Counted from the first letter of the stretch, positions 1-11,100 are shown. The stretch is 27,881 nucleotides of DNA from an uncultured Collinsella sp. (GCA_900542555.1 UQNU01000029.1:1-27881), one strand, 5' to 3'. Numbers and translations are program-made. Notes: generated from the sequence alone by a model not told the origin.

Positions 1-466
1 GCGCCGCCATGAGGCTGGGGCTCGTGGGGACGGGCGCCGGGAAGGGAAAGTTGGGATTGACGGCCGGCGCTTTGGGCGCGTTGCGCGCGGGCTGTTTCGG
101 CTGCGCCGTAAACGTGCGGACCGGCGTGCGCAAACCTTCGACGGGCTCGGCGCCGCTGGCATCCAAATACGCCAGAGCCGTGGCAATAGCGTGCTTGCAC
201 ATACCGGGGTAGCGATAGGCAGCGGGGCAATCGCAGTCGTAGTCGATCACCTCGTGCTCGTCCATGTCGAGCGCTACGTGCGCCTTGTACAGGTCACCGC
301 GCGAGCCGCGCACCGTACCCTCAACCGTCACGTTTTTGGAGAAGCGCGAGCCGCTGTCCTCGATCGACAGCACGGCGCCGTTGAGCATGAGCGAACGCCC
401 CTTCATAAAGGTGCCGCTCAACGCCGCCTCTTTGCGAAGCGCCTGCACAAACGTCCCCTGCGCCAT
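1..466 (-). CDS. SNF2-family helicase with N-terminal SWIM zinc finger (partial, 3' end outside window)
   Basis: The frame starts at ATG 466 and runs off the left edge, giving about 155 N-terminal residues (MAQGTFVQALRKEA...). Seen: a CxC...CxH zinc-finger pattern, C78-D-C80 followed by C90-K-H92 and a helix (AIATALAYL), which is the SWIM motif. After it comes a Pro/Ala-rich linker (about residues 115-155). In bacteria this arrangement (SWIM finger, linker, SNF2 ATPase) is typical of large SNF2 DNA-translocating helicases of about 1000 residues. The ATPase motifs themselves lie outside the window, so the SNF2 call is inference from the N-terminus. A strong GGAGG lies 5 bases before the ATG. 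The gene follows dnaE on the same strand after 28 bases with no terminator between them, so the two are probably cotranscribed. Confidence 0.75.
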   Translation of the reverse strand, partial: MAQGTFVQALRKEAALSGTFMKGRSLMLNGAVLSIEDSGSRFSKNVTVEGTVRGSRGDLYKAHVALDMDEHEVIDYDCDCPAAYRYPGMCKHAIATALAYLDASGAEPVEGLRTPVRTFTAQPKQPARNAPKAPAVNPNFPFPAPVPTSPSLMAA

Positions 467-494
467 CACTTCCTCCAATCTCACCCGGGGTAGC

Positions 495-3400
495 TTAGAT
501 AACCGTCACGCGGCCTTGGTTGCCGACGATGGCCTTTGCCTCTGCCAGCAGCGGAATCGAGCGTGCATTGACCTTGGCCGGCACCTCAGCGCGCAGCACG
601 CGCCCGTCGACTTGCTCAATAAAGATCTCCACGCGGTCGCCGCCCGGGTTGGTGGTGAGCACCGTGGCCAGGCGCGCCATATTGCCCTGGCTAAATCGGC
701 TGTTGGGCACCATGACCTCAAAGACCTTGGGCTTGTTTTTCTCCTCGCTAAGCTCCAGCGGCACGATCTCCTGCGCGATGATCTGGTCGCCGCGGTCCGA
801 GCGCTCGAGCTTGCCCTTAATGCGCACAAACGCATCGGACAGCTGCGCGCCGGTCTCGGGATCGACCTCGCCGTACAGGTACCCCTCGGCCTCCTTGTAG
901 GTCTTGGGGAACACCACGACCGTGGCCTCGCCTTCCATGTCCTCGAGCTGCACAATGCCCATGGGGTCGCCGTTTTTGGTCACGCGCTTGGACACGCTCG
1001 AGACCATGCCGGCCCACCACAGTGCCTTGCCCTCGGGAATCTCCTGGTTGATGGTACCGCCCGTGGGGTTTTGCACCTCGTAGCCGGTGTCGATCTGCGA
1101 GAACGAGAAGTCGCGCGCCTTGGCTAGCGCATACTCAAACGGGCGCAGCGGGTGGTCCGAGACATAGATGCCCAGAACCTCCTTCTCCTGGCTCAGCTTA
1201 AGGTGGCGGTCCCACTCCTGGCCGTCCGGATCGGGCACGCTCACCTCAAAGCCCGAGCCCTCAACATCGCCGAACATGTCGAAGAACGACGTCTGGCCGC
1301 TCGCGCGATCCTTTTGGCGCTTCACGGCGGCATCGATGATGTTCTCGGGGTTGTTCTTGTCCACAAAGTGCATCATCTGGCGGCGCGGATACCCCGTGGA
1401 GTCAAAGGCGCCTGCCTTGATGAGCGATTCGATCACGCGGCGGTTTGCCTGGCTCGAGTCCACACGCTCGACAAAGTCGTGCAGTGTCTTAAACGGACCG
1501 CCCGCCTCGCGCTCGGCGATAATCGCCTGCGCCACGCCGGTGCCCACGCCGCGGATGCCGGCCAAACCAAAGCGCACGCCCTCCTTGGTGGCCGTGAACT
1601 CGGTACCGGACTCGTTGACATCTGGCGACAGCACGGGGATGCCGTCGTGACGGCATGCCGAGACGTAGTGAACGATCTTGTCGGTCTTGCCCGTGTAGGA
1701 CGTCAGAACGGCCGCCATGTACTCGTGCGGATAGTGCGCCTTGAGCCACGCTGTCTGCATAACCAAGATGGCGTAGCCGGCGGAGTGCGACTTGTTAAAG
1801 GCGTAAGATGCGAACTCGAGAACATCGTCCCAAATCTTCTGGGCGACCTCGCGCGTGTAGTTGTTCTTGATGGCGCCGTTCATCCAGTGGTCGTAGGTGG
1901 TCTCGTCCGAGCCATCCTCCCAGTGGAGCACCGTCGACGTGAGCAGCTTGATCTTTTTCTTAGCCACGGGTTTACGGATACGCGAGTCCGATTCGCCCTT
2001 GGAGAAGCCGCACATCTCGACGGAGATGAGCATAACCTGCTCCTGGTAGACCATGGTGCCGTAGGTTTCGCCCAGGATGTCGTCCAGACGGTCGTCATAG
2101 GAGACGGCCGGCTCCTTGCCGTTCATACGGTTGATGTAGGACGAAACCATGCCGGCGCCCAGCGGGCCCGGGCGGTACAGGGCGATCAATGCCACGACGT
2201 GCTTGTACTCGGTGGGCTTCATGTTCTTGATCGTGGCCGTCATGCCGGCGGACTCGACCTGGAAGACGCCGGCGGTGTGGCCGGAGCCCATGAGCTTAAA
2301 GATCTCGGGATCGTCAAAGGGAATCTCTTCCTCTTTGATGTCGATGCCGAAATTCTTTTTGATGTTGGCTTTGGCCTTAGAGATAACCGTCAGCGTGCGC
2401 AGGCCCAGGAAGTCCATCTTGAGCAGGCCCATGTCGGCAACGGTATGACCCTCGTACTGGGTAATCTCGACGCCGCCCTTGGTATCGAGCTTGGTGGGTA
2501 CGTGCTCGTTGACGGGATCGCGGCAGATCAGAACGGCGCACGCATGCACGCCCTCGCCACGGGTGAGGCCCTCGATCGAGAGCGCCGTGTCGATGATGCG
2601 GCGGGCGTCGTCATCCTTTTTATAGGCCTCGGCAAAGTCGGGGTTAAACAGATCCTCTTTGCCGGGTTGCTTCTCGAGCACCTGCTTGAGCTTGACCTTG
2701 GGGTCGCTCGAGACCATCTTGGACAGCCGCTGGCCCATGTAGACCGGGTAATCCAGAACGCGCGCGGCGTCGTTGATGGCCTGCTTGGCCTTGATGGTCG
2801 AGTAGGTGATGACGTGGGTGACCTTCTCGGGGCCATAGAGCTGGCGAACGTGCTCCACGACCTCGAGGCGCCGCTCATCGTCGAAGTCCATATCGATATC
2901 GGGCATCTCGGTACGCTGCGGGGACAGGAACCTCTCGAACATCAGGCCGTTCTCGAGCGGGTCGAACGCGGTGATGTTCATGGCGTAGGCGACGATAGCA
3001 CCGGCGGCCGAGCCACGGCCGGGGCCGACGCCGATGCCGTTGTCCTTAGCCCATTGCACGTACTCGGCAACGATCAAAAAGTAGGCGGCAAAGCCCTTGT
3101 CGCAGATGACCTTGTATTCGTACTCAAAGCGCTCTTTGATGTTGACGCCGCCGATCTCGCGCGTGGCCCAGTCGTCGCCGTAGTGCTGGCGCAGGCCCTT
3201 CTCACACTCGCGGCGGAACTGGCTCTCGTGCGTCTCGCCGGGATCGAGCAGCGGGAAGCGCGGCAGGATGATGGAATCCCAGTCCAGCTCCACGTAGCAC
3301 TTGTCGGCGATCTCGAGTGTGTTGTCGCAGGCCTCGGGGCAATACGGGAACATCGCCCGCATCTCCTCCTCGGTCTTCATGTAAAACTCCGAGCCGGTCA

Positions 3401-4298
3401 TGCGCATGCGGTTGGGGTCGTCGACCTTGGCGTTCATGCCGATGCACATGATGACGTCCTGCACCGGCGCGTCCTCGCGACGCAGGTAGTGGAAATCGTT
3501 GGTGGCGATGACCTTGACGCCCACCTGCTTGGCAATATCGATGAGTGTGCGGTCCATCTGCTCGTCGGTCAGGCCGTTGTCGGTGGTAATGCCGTGTTCC
3601 TGGATCTCGATGTAGAAGTCGCCAGGCTCGAAGGTGTCACGGAAGGTCTCGGCCCACTTGATGGCGCCCTCCATGTCACCGCGGTCGATGTACTTGGGGA
3701 TGATGCCCGCGATGCAGGCGCTGGTGCAGATCATGCCCTTGGCGTGGCGGCGCAGGTTGTCGAGCGTCACGCGCGGCTTGTAGTAAAAGCCCTGCACGGC
3801 GGCCTCGGAGACCGTCTGCATCAGGTTGACGTAGCCCTCCTGGTCCTTGGCCAGAAGGATCATGTGGTAGAGCTCGGGCTTGTGGTCGCGGGCAAGGGTC
3901 TCGTCCGGCGTAAAGTAGACCTCGCAGCCAAAGATGGGTTTGATGACCAGGGGCGGCTTGAGCTCGTCGATGTTGCCCTTCTCGTCCCACATGGCCATGT
4001 CCTTCACATACTGGGCATGCTCGCGCGGGTTTTCCTCGGGATCGGGCTCCACCAGCTCGTCGCGGCGGTCCTTTTCCAAGAAGGCCTTGTCGTGGCTCCA
4101 GGTTTTATACTCGGGCGTGTTGTGATTAACGGCGTCGCAGGCCAGCGCTAAGTCGGGCACGCCATACATGTAGCCGTGGTCGGTAATGGCCACGGCGGGC
4201 ATGCCAAGCTCAACGGCACGGTTGACCATATCCTGGATACGGGTTGCGCCGTCGAGCATGGAAAAAACAGTGTGATTGTGCAGATGGACGAATGCCAT
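495..4298 (-). CDS. dnaE: DNA polymerase III subunit alpha
   Basis: Replicative DNA polymerase, C family, 1267 residues (usually about 1100-1200). Domains seen in order: PHP domain with the HLHNH motif at residues 5-9 and TDHG at 39-42; palm with GPGRGSAAG near 425-433 and catalytic aspartates D467 and D469 in PDIDMDF; third palm aspartate in KMDFLGLRT (D629); fingers with FNKSHSAGYA near 834; a helix-hairpin-helix (GIRGVGTG, about 914-921); a beta-clamp-binding motif QTSFF at 1002-1006; an OB-fold from about 1093. Odd: roughly 60 extra residues (about 54-117, charged) between TDHG and the FGCEVY strand of the PHP domain, and a smaller insertion in the fingers near 780-805. The start ATG 4298 has GGAG about 8 bases upstream. 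It stands alone after a repeat-containing gap and leads into the SNF2 helicase gene. Confidence 0.97.
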   Translation of the reverse strand: MAFVHLHNHTVFSMLDGATRIQDMVNRAVELGMPAVAITDHGYMYGVPDLALACDAVNHNTPEYKTWSHDKAFLEKDRRDELVEPDPEENPREHAQYVKDMAMWDEKGNIDELKPPLVIKPIFGCEVYFTPDETLARDHKPELYHMILLAKDQEGYVNLMQTVSEAAVQGFYYKPRVTLDNLRRHAKGMICTSACIAGIIPKYIDRGDMEGAIKWAETFRDTFEPGDFYIEIQEHGITTDNGLTDEQMDRTLIDIAKQVGVKVIATNDFHYLRREDAPVQDVIMCIGMNAKVDDPNRMRMTGSEFYMKTEEEMRAMFPYCPEACDNTLEIADKCYVELDWDSIILPRFPLLDPGETHESQFRRECEKGLRQHYGDDWATREIGGVNIKERFEYEYKVICDKGFAAYFLIVAEYVQWAKDNGIGVGPGRGSAAGAIVAYAMNITAFDPLENGLMFERFLSPQRTEMPDIDMDFDDERRLEVVEHVRQLYGPEKVTHVITYSTIKAKQAINDAARVLDYPVYMGQRLSKMVSSDPKVKLKQVLEKQPGKEDLFNPDFAEAYKKDDDARRIIDTALSIEGLTRGEGVHACAVLICRDPVNEHVPTKLDTKGGVEITQYEGHTVADMGLLKMDFLGLRTLTVISKAKANIKKNFGIDIKEEEIPFDDPEIFKLMGSGHTAGVFQVESAGMTATIKNMKPTEYKHVVALIALYRPGPLGAGMVSSYINRMNGKEPAVSYDDRLDDILGETYGTMVYQEQVMLISVEMCGFSKGESDSRIRKPVAKKKIKLLTSTVLHWEDGSDETTYDHWMNGAIKNNYTREVAQKIWDDVLEFASYAFNKSHSAGYAILVMQTAWLKAHYPHEYMAAVLTSYTGKTDKIVHYVSACRHDGIPVLSPDVNESGTEFTATKEGVRFGLAGIRGVGTGVAQAIIAEREAGGPFKTLHDFVERVDSSQANRRVIESLIKAGAFDSTGYPRRQMMHFVDKNNPENIIDAAVKRQKDRASGQTSFFDMFGDVEGSGFEVSVPDPDGQEWDRHLKLSQEKEVLGIYVSDHPLRPFEYALAKARDFSFSQIDTGYEVQNPTGGTINQEIPEGKALWWAGMVSSVSKRVTKNGDPMGIVQLEDMEGEATVVVFPKTYKEAEGYLYGEVDPETGAQLSDAFVRIKGKLERSDRGDQIIAQEIVPLELSEEKNKPKVFEVMVPNSRFSQGNMARLATVLTTNPGGDRVEIFIEQVDGRVLRAEVPAKVNARSIPLLAEAKAIVGNQGRVTVI

Positions 4299-4398
4299 GT
4301 GATGAGCTCCGATGCGGGTTCGTGTTCTGACTGAACGATTTTACCCCACGGCACGGACAGCACCCGAACCTAGCCAAACCCACACGGCTCCTCTTGAG

Positions 4399-4461
4399 TT
4401 GCGGTGAAATAGTTCCCGCTTGGGCCATCTGGGCCGCAATACAGGAACTATTCCACCGCAA
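4399..4461. repeat. Inverted repeat, TTGCGGTGAAATAG family, copy 1
   Basis: Arms TTGCGGTGAAATAGTTCC (4399-4416) and its reverse complement (4444-4461) with one mismatch over 18 bases, separated by 27 bases. It lies between the end of addA (4474) and the dnaE start (4298). The same arm sequence recurs at 15537-15599, so this is a dispersed element rather than a one-off hairpin. It has no T-run of the kind expected for an intrinsic terminator. Confidence 0.85.
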
Positions 4462-4473
4462 GTTATCTGAGGG

Positions 4474-7400
4474 CTAGAGATTGTAGGTGACTACTTGAGG
4501 TTCGGCGGGTTCGACGAAGATGGTTGGATCAGGCTGCTCCACGCGGACGAACTTGACCGTCACCGTCTCAAAGCCCGCCTTGTGCAGAACATCAGCGTAG
4601 ACACGCGCCTGCAGGGCGTGCTTCTCCTGCAGCTGTTCCGGCGTCTCGTCCGGCGTGCCGCCCGTCTTGTAGTCGATGACCAATGCGCATGACGAATCCG
4701 CCGGGTTCGTCGCCAAAGCGTCGATGGCGCCCTCGGCATAGGCACCGTAGCGAGCGATGTCCTCGTCCTCGCAGCCCAGCGAAAAGAACGGCACCTCGGC
4801 GCGAACGCACGGCCACGCGAGCAGGTCGGCACGAACAGCCGACTTGAGCCAGCGGTCCAGGGCGACGTCGAAGCGTTCGCGCTGCTCCGGCGTCAGGCAC
4901 CACAGGCGCGCCAGCGCATCGGCACGCTCAGCGGGCAGCGCATCGGCACCCATCTCGATGAGCCACTGGCAGGCGGCGTGGAAGGCCGAACCCAAGGCCA
5001 TGGGATTGCCGACAGGCTCGACAGCGGCCACGTCCGCATCGGCCATCTCCGAGCCATCCGACTCCGCATCATCGCCAGCCTCGTCCATGGGCACACGCGC
5101 CTCGGCGGCACGGTCTTCTGTCTCGGCATGGAGCGCCGCCGCGATTGACGAGTAGCTATACGAGTCACGCGCCGGGAACGGACAGATGCCCATGCGCACG
5201 CCCACCGCCTGGGGATACACAAGCTCAAACGCATCGGGCTCGGGGTCGGCAGGACCGGGGACGATTGTACTGGCCGAATCGTCGGCAGTATCCGTATCGA
5301 CATCGCCGCGAACAAGCCTGCCCTCGGCATCCAGCGAAGCGTTGGCCTCAAACGCCTGCTCGCCAAAGGTAAAGTTCGCGAGCGAAATGAGCTCGTAGTC
5401 GCCCGGCCGGGAGTCGTCGAACACCAGGCGGTCGGCATCGAGCTGCGGCATGTCCAGAGCGTCGGTCGGCAGAATACGGCGCAGCACGTCATAGGTCAGA
5501 TCGGTCTCGACGTCGAAGGTCGGCGCCGCCACCTTGCCGCGGCTCACGCCGGCATCCATCGCCAAAATCACCAACTCTCGCGCACGCGTCATGGCGACAT
5601 AGAGCAAACGAGCCCGCTCCTCGAGCGAAAGCTGCAGGTCGTCGTTGCGCAGGCGAGCAAATGCCTCGGCGGGAGAACCCGTCGCACAGACGTCCTCCAT
5701 GAGCTCCGGCGGCAGCCACAGCGACGTGCCCTTGCCCTTAAACGCATGCTCAAACTGCTTTTTGACGTCGTCGCCCTTTACGAACGTGCCGTCCACGAGT
5801 TTAACGCCGTCGAAGCGTGCCGGCAGTGCCACGACTTGCGCTCCGCCCTCGACGCGACCCATCTGTGCCGCACCGGACGATTTGCGCACGCCAAAACACT
5901 CGGCAACCGCCACGACCGGATATTCCAGGCCCTTGGACGCATGCACGGTCATGATGCGTACCGCGCCGTCACCCTCCTCGTTGAGGGCACCCGGGGCCTC
6001 CTTGCCCGCCAAGAAGCGGTCGAAGGCCAGCGCGATGGAACGCGGCGAGTTGCCGAACTCGGTCTCTGCCTCGGCCACGGCGTCGAGCGCCTTGAGCACG
6101 TTGGCGGCAATGGCCTTCCCCTCGGGGCCGCGCTGCGCCAGACGCACGAACCAGCCGGAGGCATTGACCACGTCGCGCGCGATGGCAGCGAACGAATCAC
6201 GCCCCACGCGACGCAGTGCGTAGCGCAGCACCTCGCGGGCGCGCGTTACGAGCGGCAAGCCCTGCAAGCCCGGCACATCGGAATCGCTCATGATGCCCGC
6301 ATCGATGTTGCGACGCGACGTCTCGCCCGTCTGCTCGTCGAGCTTGGTCGCCAGCGCCAGGAACTCTTGGGCGCCGAGTGCAAACATCGGCGAGGCCAAC
6401 AGCGGCATAAGACCCTGCGCCGTATCGGCCGGATTGGCAAGTGCGCACACCAGGGCACGCACCGTCTGTACCTCGGCTGCCTGGGCAAAGACCGAGCCGC
6501 CTGCGATCACGCAGTCGAGCCCTTGGTCGCGGAAGGCCTGCGCATAGACATCGGCGTTGGTCATGCGGCCCAGCAGCAGGACCATGCTGCCCTGAGGCTG
6601 CCCCGCTTTGACGAGCGCTTGGAACCGCTCCGCAATCGCACGAGCTTTCGCCTGCGTTCGCTCCTGCATGCTGCCACCGGCAACGAAGACCGCTTGGCGG
6701 CGCGAAGCCTTCGCCTTGAGCTTGTCCTCGCGATCGTCACTCGGCTCAAGATCCAAGAACCCCTGCATCAAACCACCGGTATCGCCGTCAAAGACGCGCG
6801 CCACATAGCGCAGCACCTCGTCGTGGCTGCGGAAGTTACGCACGAGTTTGACGAGCTCGCCGGCGGGGGCATCGGAGACGGCAGTCGTCTCGGGCGCAGC
6901 AGAGGAGCCCACCTTGCGTTCCTGGCGACGGAACACCTCGACCTCGGCGCCACGGAAGCGGTAGATCGACTGCTGCGCATCGCCCACGGTGCACAGCGCG
7001 CGCTCCCCCGCGCCCGTCAGATAGCGAATCAGATCGACCTGCATCTGGTCGGTATCTTGGAACTCGTCGATCATGACCATCTTAAAGCGGCCCTCGTAGG
7101 CGGCTCGGATGGCGGGACAATCGCGCAGCGCCTCGTATGCCATGCGCAACAGATCGTTATTGTCGAGTGCGGACTGGTCAGCCTTGAGCGCACGGTATTC
7201 CGCCTCTACGGCACGGGCAAGCCCCGTCAGCGCATCAAGTGCCGGGTCACCGCAAGCCAGCACAATATTGACGAACGTGTCGGCAGCCTCTGCCTTAAGC
7301 AGCTCGACATTCTCCTTTGGGAACATCTTACTCGCGCGCGGCATACTGCACGCCATCATAAGCCGCGCCACATCCGCCATGGTCTTGCCGCTCGCCTCGA

Positions 7401-8106
7401 ACGCGTCGATGGCCTCGAGCGCCACCTGCGCCTTTTCGGTCGCCGCCTTGCTCGCGCCGAGCGCCGCGCGATAGGCGTCTGCCAGGGCCGAGGTATCGGC
7501 ACAGCCACGAACCACGCACACGTCGTCCATGCCGCCCGGCAGCTGGCTCGATAGCTCCAATAGGTTGCGCACCAGACCTTTGATGGTGGTGCCGCTGCCA
7601 AAGGGACCGCCCTCACCCGCCATGGGATACCAGGCATAGAGTGCTTTGAGCGAAGCCGCGAGCTCGGGAGCGGCATCGGGCGCTGTCGCGCGGCCCAGCA
7701 CATGCTCGACAGCCTGATCCATAAGCTCATCGGTATCGGTAAGCACCGTGAACTCGGGATCGATGCCCAGCTCCAACGCATGCGCGCGCAGGATACGCGA
7801 GCACATGCCGTGGATGGTCGAGATCCAAGCGTCGTCGACCGTCAGAGCCTCTTCGTCCATACCCTCTTCGATAAGCGCACGGCGCACACGGTCGCGAATC
7901 TCAGCCGCGGCGTCTTTGGTAAAGGTAATGGCGAGCACCTGATCCAGATGCTCGACAAACGGACCGGATTCGGGCGAGAGCGCGTAGACGATGCGGCGCG
8001 TAAGGGTAAAGGTCTTGCCCGAGCCGGCACCCGCCGAGACAAATAGCGGGCGGTCGAGCGTTTTGACGACTTGCAGCTGTTGCGGCATCAAAGTCGAAAG
8101 ATCCAT
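4474..8106 (-). CDS. addA: ATP-dependent helicase/nuclease subunit AddA
   Basis: UvrD/RecB-type helicase fused to a RecB-family nuclease, 1210 residues; with AddB it processes double-strand breaks for recombination. Seen: Walker A SAGAGSGKT at 24-32 (K31), Walker B IDEFQDTD at 346-353, VGDAQQSIYRFRGA at 374-387, motif V VRIMTVHASKGLEYP at about 716-730, motif VI LLYVAMTRARE at 834-844. The C-terminal nuclease has a GSAFHAAC helix (about 1039-1046), GAIDAL (D1129) and the LVIDYKTG active site (D1145, K1147), so both activities look intact. A linker at about 930-1030 is acidic and low in complexity. The start ATG 8106 lies 3 bases after the addB stop, with GGAGG inside the addB end, which suggests translational coupling. 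Confidence 0.95.
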   Translation of the reverse strand: MDLSTLMPQQLQVVKTLDRPLFVSAGAGSGKTFTLTRRIVYALSPESGPFVEHLDQVLAITFTKDAAAEIRDRVRRALIEEGMDEEALTVDDAWISTIHGMCSRILRAHALELGIDPEFTVLTDTDELMDQAVEHVLGRATAPDAAPELAASLKALYAWYPMAGEGGPFGSGTTIKGLVRNLLELSSQLPGGMDDVCVVRGCADTSALADAYRAALGASKAATEKAQVALEAIDAFEASGKTMADVARLMMACSMPRASKMFPKENVELLKAEAADTFVNIVLACGDPALDALTGLARAVEAEYRALKADQSALDNNDLLRMAYEALRDCPAIRAAYEGRFKMVMIDEFQDTDQMQVDLIRYLTGAGERALCTVGDAQQSIYRFRGAEVEVFRRQERKVGSSAAPETTAVSDAPAGELVKLVRNFRSHDEVLRYVARVFDGDTGGLMQGFLDLEPSDDREDKLKAKASRRQAVFVAGGSMQERTQAKARAIAERFQALVKAGQPQGSMVLLLGRMTNADVYAQAFRDQGLDCVIAGGSVFAQAAEVQTVRALVCALANPADTAQGLMPLLASPMFALGAQEFLALATKLDEQTGETSRRNIDAGIMSDSDVPGLQGLPLVTRAREVLRYALRRVGRDSFAAIARDVVNASGWFVRLAQRGPEGKAIAANVLKALDAVAEAETEFGNSPRSIALAFDRFLAGKEAPGALNEEGDGAVRIMTVHASKGLEYPVVAVAECFGVRKSSGAAQMGRVEGGAQVVALPARFDGVKLVDGTFVKGDDVKKQFEHAFKGKGTSLWLPPELMEDVCATGSPAEAFARLRNDDLQLSLEERARLLYVAMTRARELVILAMDAGVSRGKVAAPTFDVETDLTYDVLRRILPTDALDMPQLDADRLVFDDSRPGDYELISLANFTFGEQAFEANASLDAEGRLVRGDVDTDTADDSASTIVPGPADPEPDAFELVYPQAVGVRMGICPFPARDSYSYSSIAAALHAETEDRAAEARVPMDEAGDDAESDGSEMADADVAAVEPVGNPMALGSAFHAACQWLIEMGADALPAERADALARLWCLTPEQRERFDVALDRWLKSAVRADLLAWPCVRAEVPFFSLGCEDEDIARYGAYAEGAIDALATNPADSSCALVIDYKTGGTPDETPEQLQEKHALQARVYADVLHKAGFETVTVKFVRVEQPDPTIFVEPAEPQVVTYNL

Positions 8107-8109
8107 GGT

Positions 8110-11100
8110 CTACACGTCCCTCCTTACAAACGTTCCTTCGTGGTTATACGAGCAGCGCGCATGCGCGGCTTGCGCCGATGTCGGATCGACCGCCGTCACG
8201 ACGCCCGCCTCGAGTTCGCGCAGCCGCTCGGCAATGCCGGTCTCCACGCGATCGAGCAGCACATCGAAGTCCATGTTGCCGCCCTCGCCCGGGAAGCCCT
8301 TCTTAAGGCCCGGAATGCGACCGTCGCCGCGCTCCTGCTCCAACAGCTCGGCGCTCGCGGCACCGCGCAGCGCGGGCTTGCCGCCCTTGGTGGAAAAGTA
8401 AAGCGCCGCACGGGTATTCAGATCCAGCGCCCGGCGCATGGCCTGGGCGTAGATGAGCGTCTGGGTATGCGGCGGCAGCCAGCGCGGGTCGTCGGCGGGC
8501 ACCGCACCCGTCTTCTCGTCGAACACCGTGGGGTCGGCAAGCTTATACTCCTCGACGCCCGAGCGATGTTTGTAGTCGATCACCACGGCACGGTTCTCGG
8601 CATCCACGTCCACGCGGTCGATGCGCCCACCGAGCGGCCAACCGGCATACTCGACCTTAAGCTCATTAAAGGCGAACTCAAGGTAGCGTGGCGCAAAGGG
8701 GGCAAGTGCCTCGGACTCGTAGGCGAGCACGCCTTCCAGCTGCGGCAGAATCTCGGCCACCTGACGTTCCTCCACCGGAGAGAGCGGCACGAGCGGACCC
8801 TCGGTACCGCGCTTGCCGGCATGCTCGGCCAGGGTCTCGTCAAAGACCTTGCTCAGCAGCTCCTGCGCCCGAGGCAGATTCATGGGCGTCACGCGCTCCA
8901 TGCCCTCTTGGGGCAGACGGGCATGCAGATGCTCCAGCACGTCGTGGACAAAGTTGCCCTTCTCCATGTTCCCAAAGCCCGCGTCGATGGACTGGGGCTT
9001 GACGCGATACGACACGAACCAGCACAGCGGGCAGGTAGAATAGGCCTCGATCTGCGAGGCGGACGTCAGGCGCGGCACGAGCGGCGCGTCCTCGCCCTCG
9101 CCATCGCGACGACGCAGGACCAAATACGGCACGGCCTCGGCACTCAGATGCTGAGGGGCTTCACAGGTCACGCGCTCGCGCTTGAGACCTTCGCCTGCCG
9201 CGGGATCGAAGTCCCTCACGATATCGCCCTCACCCACGCACGTCGCCTTGTCGGCGCCAGCGGCCTTAGCAGTGCCAGTGGCCTTAGCGTCGTCAGCGGC
9301 CTTGTCGGTGCCAGTGGCCTTAGCGTCGTCAGCTGCCTTAGCAGCGTCAGCGACCTTGGCGTGCGCACGCAACTCGGTCCACACGGCCGCCGGATAGCAC
9401 TCGCGCGCCTGACGATCGTGGGTCACACGGGCGAGCGTAACCGGACCACGCGACGCTTGCATCGCGTGACCAAAGCGCACGCGCAGCAGGGCCGCGGGCT
9501 CAAGCGTCACGCCCTCGCGACCAAGGCTCGCCGTCAGCGTAGCCAGCGGTCCCTCCTCGTGCGAGAGCGGATAGCTGTCCAGATCGACATCGGCAAACAG
9601 CACGGCATCGTAGCTGCCGGGGCGCAGAGCCGCCGCGTCGGCAAGCGAAGCAAAACGAACCTGAGCACGTGGCGCACGGTCAACCTCGTGGGTCTCGTAA
9701 TCGTAGGCGGTGCTACGCTTGTCCACCCTAGTGCGAACGCCATCGAGCACGGGTACAGTCGCGACCTGCGACACGTCGAGCGCGCGGGCGCCATTCATAA
9801 GGATGTCGATGACGCGGCGCAGCAGGGCCACCTCCGCTTGGCGACGGGCCTGGCCGTCAAGGCCGCCTAGAGCGCGATCGGGCAACGCCTCGGCAACGGC
9901 AAGCATGGCCTTAAGCGCCGTCACGGGCTTGTCACGCCACAGCGCCTGGAACACGTCCGAGACCACACACGGTACGTTCTTAAACCAGTTATCGTCGCTC
10001 GTCGCCTTGCGCGCGCCCCTCACCTGGCCCTGAACGCTCTGCAGCAGGCTCTTGACGCCCGCGGTAGTCTTGCTGCGCGAGAGACGCATATTCTTATCGA
10101 AGTTACGGGCATTGACGGCATCAGCGCCCGAAAGCGGACTGTAGATCCAGTCGGTAAGCTCCGGCGCGGGCCACCACTCAGTCTTGGAAGCGGTGCCCTC
10201 GTCGGCGGCTTTCATACGCTCGATCAGGTTGGCGAGCGCCGTAAACTGCCTGCCCGCGATGGACTGGGAAAACGCCGTGAACTCAGTCGTCTCGGCCGCA
10301 ATGTGACGCGCCGCCAAACGGGCGGCGAGCTCGCCGAACAGCTGGGGTGCCCGGGCAGAAACGACGAGCACGCGCACGGGGTCGGCGGGCGTTGCAGTAG
10401 CTTTATCGGCCTTGGACTCCTTGTGCGCTTTCACCAACTTATCGATGGCGTCCGCATAGACATGAGCACGGGCATGGGGGCCGGCGACCTCAATAAAGGC
10501 AGGCTGAGCGGCGGCCCCGCAAGCGACATCAGACGCGACGGCGTCCTCCCCCAGCGGCGCGATCTCAAACAGCACACCGCGGGCATCAAATGCCGTGGCA
10601 AGCTCCTCGCGCATCGCCGCCTGCTCGCGGGCAAGCAGCACGACGACCTCTCCCCCATTGTTCGCCACGGCAGACAGCAGCTCGAGTAGACCGTGCGTAA
10701 ACGACGTGGTACCGCGCACGCATACGGCGCGGGCGCACGCCGGCAGGCTATCGGCCAGGGCACCGGCCATAATGTCGGCTGCCTCGCAGGGCTCGACCAT
10801 ATCTCGACGGTCCAAACCGCCCGCGTAGGCACGCAAAAGCTCAAACACACGAGCCTCGGCATCGCTTTTTGGCTCAGGCTGGCAATTGTTGCCACCGCAT
10901 CGCTCGGCCGTCGTCCCCGCCACACCCGGCAGCACATCGCGGGCCATGCGCGCGAGCATGCGCACCGTGCCCTGGCTACGCGAAAGCGGCTGCAGGTCGG
11001 CATCGTCGCGGCGGGCAATCATATCCGAAAACAGCATCTGACGTTGCAGGTTGTCGACGAAACCGCGCCCGTCGCCCAAAAGCTCCCAAAGCGAGCGAAG

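Noticed and set aside
1152..4151. Long open frame (999 codons) on the plus strand opposite dnaE
   Set aside because: It is the antisense shadow of dnaE in GC-rich DNA: its repetitive Leu/Val/His/Asp composition is typical of reversed codons, with no domain and no ribosome site.
5746..9870. Long plus-strand frames opposite addA and addB (5746-7554, 8071-9870)
   Set aside because: Arg/His/Leu-rich shadows of the real minus-strand genes, without any recognisable motif.
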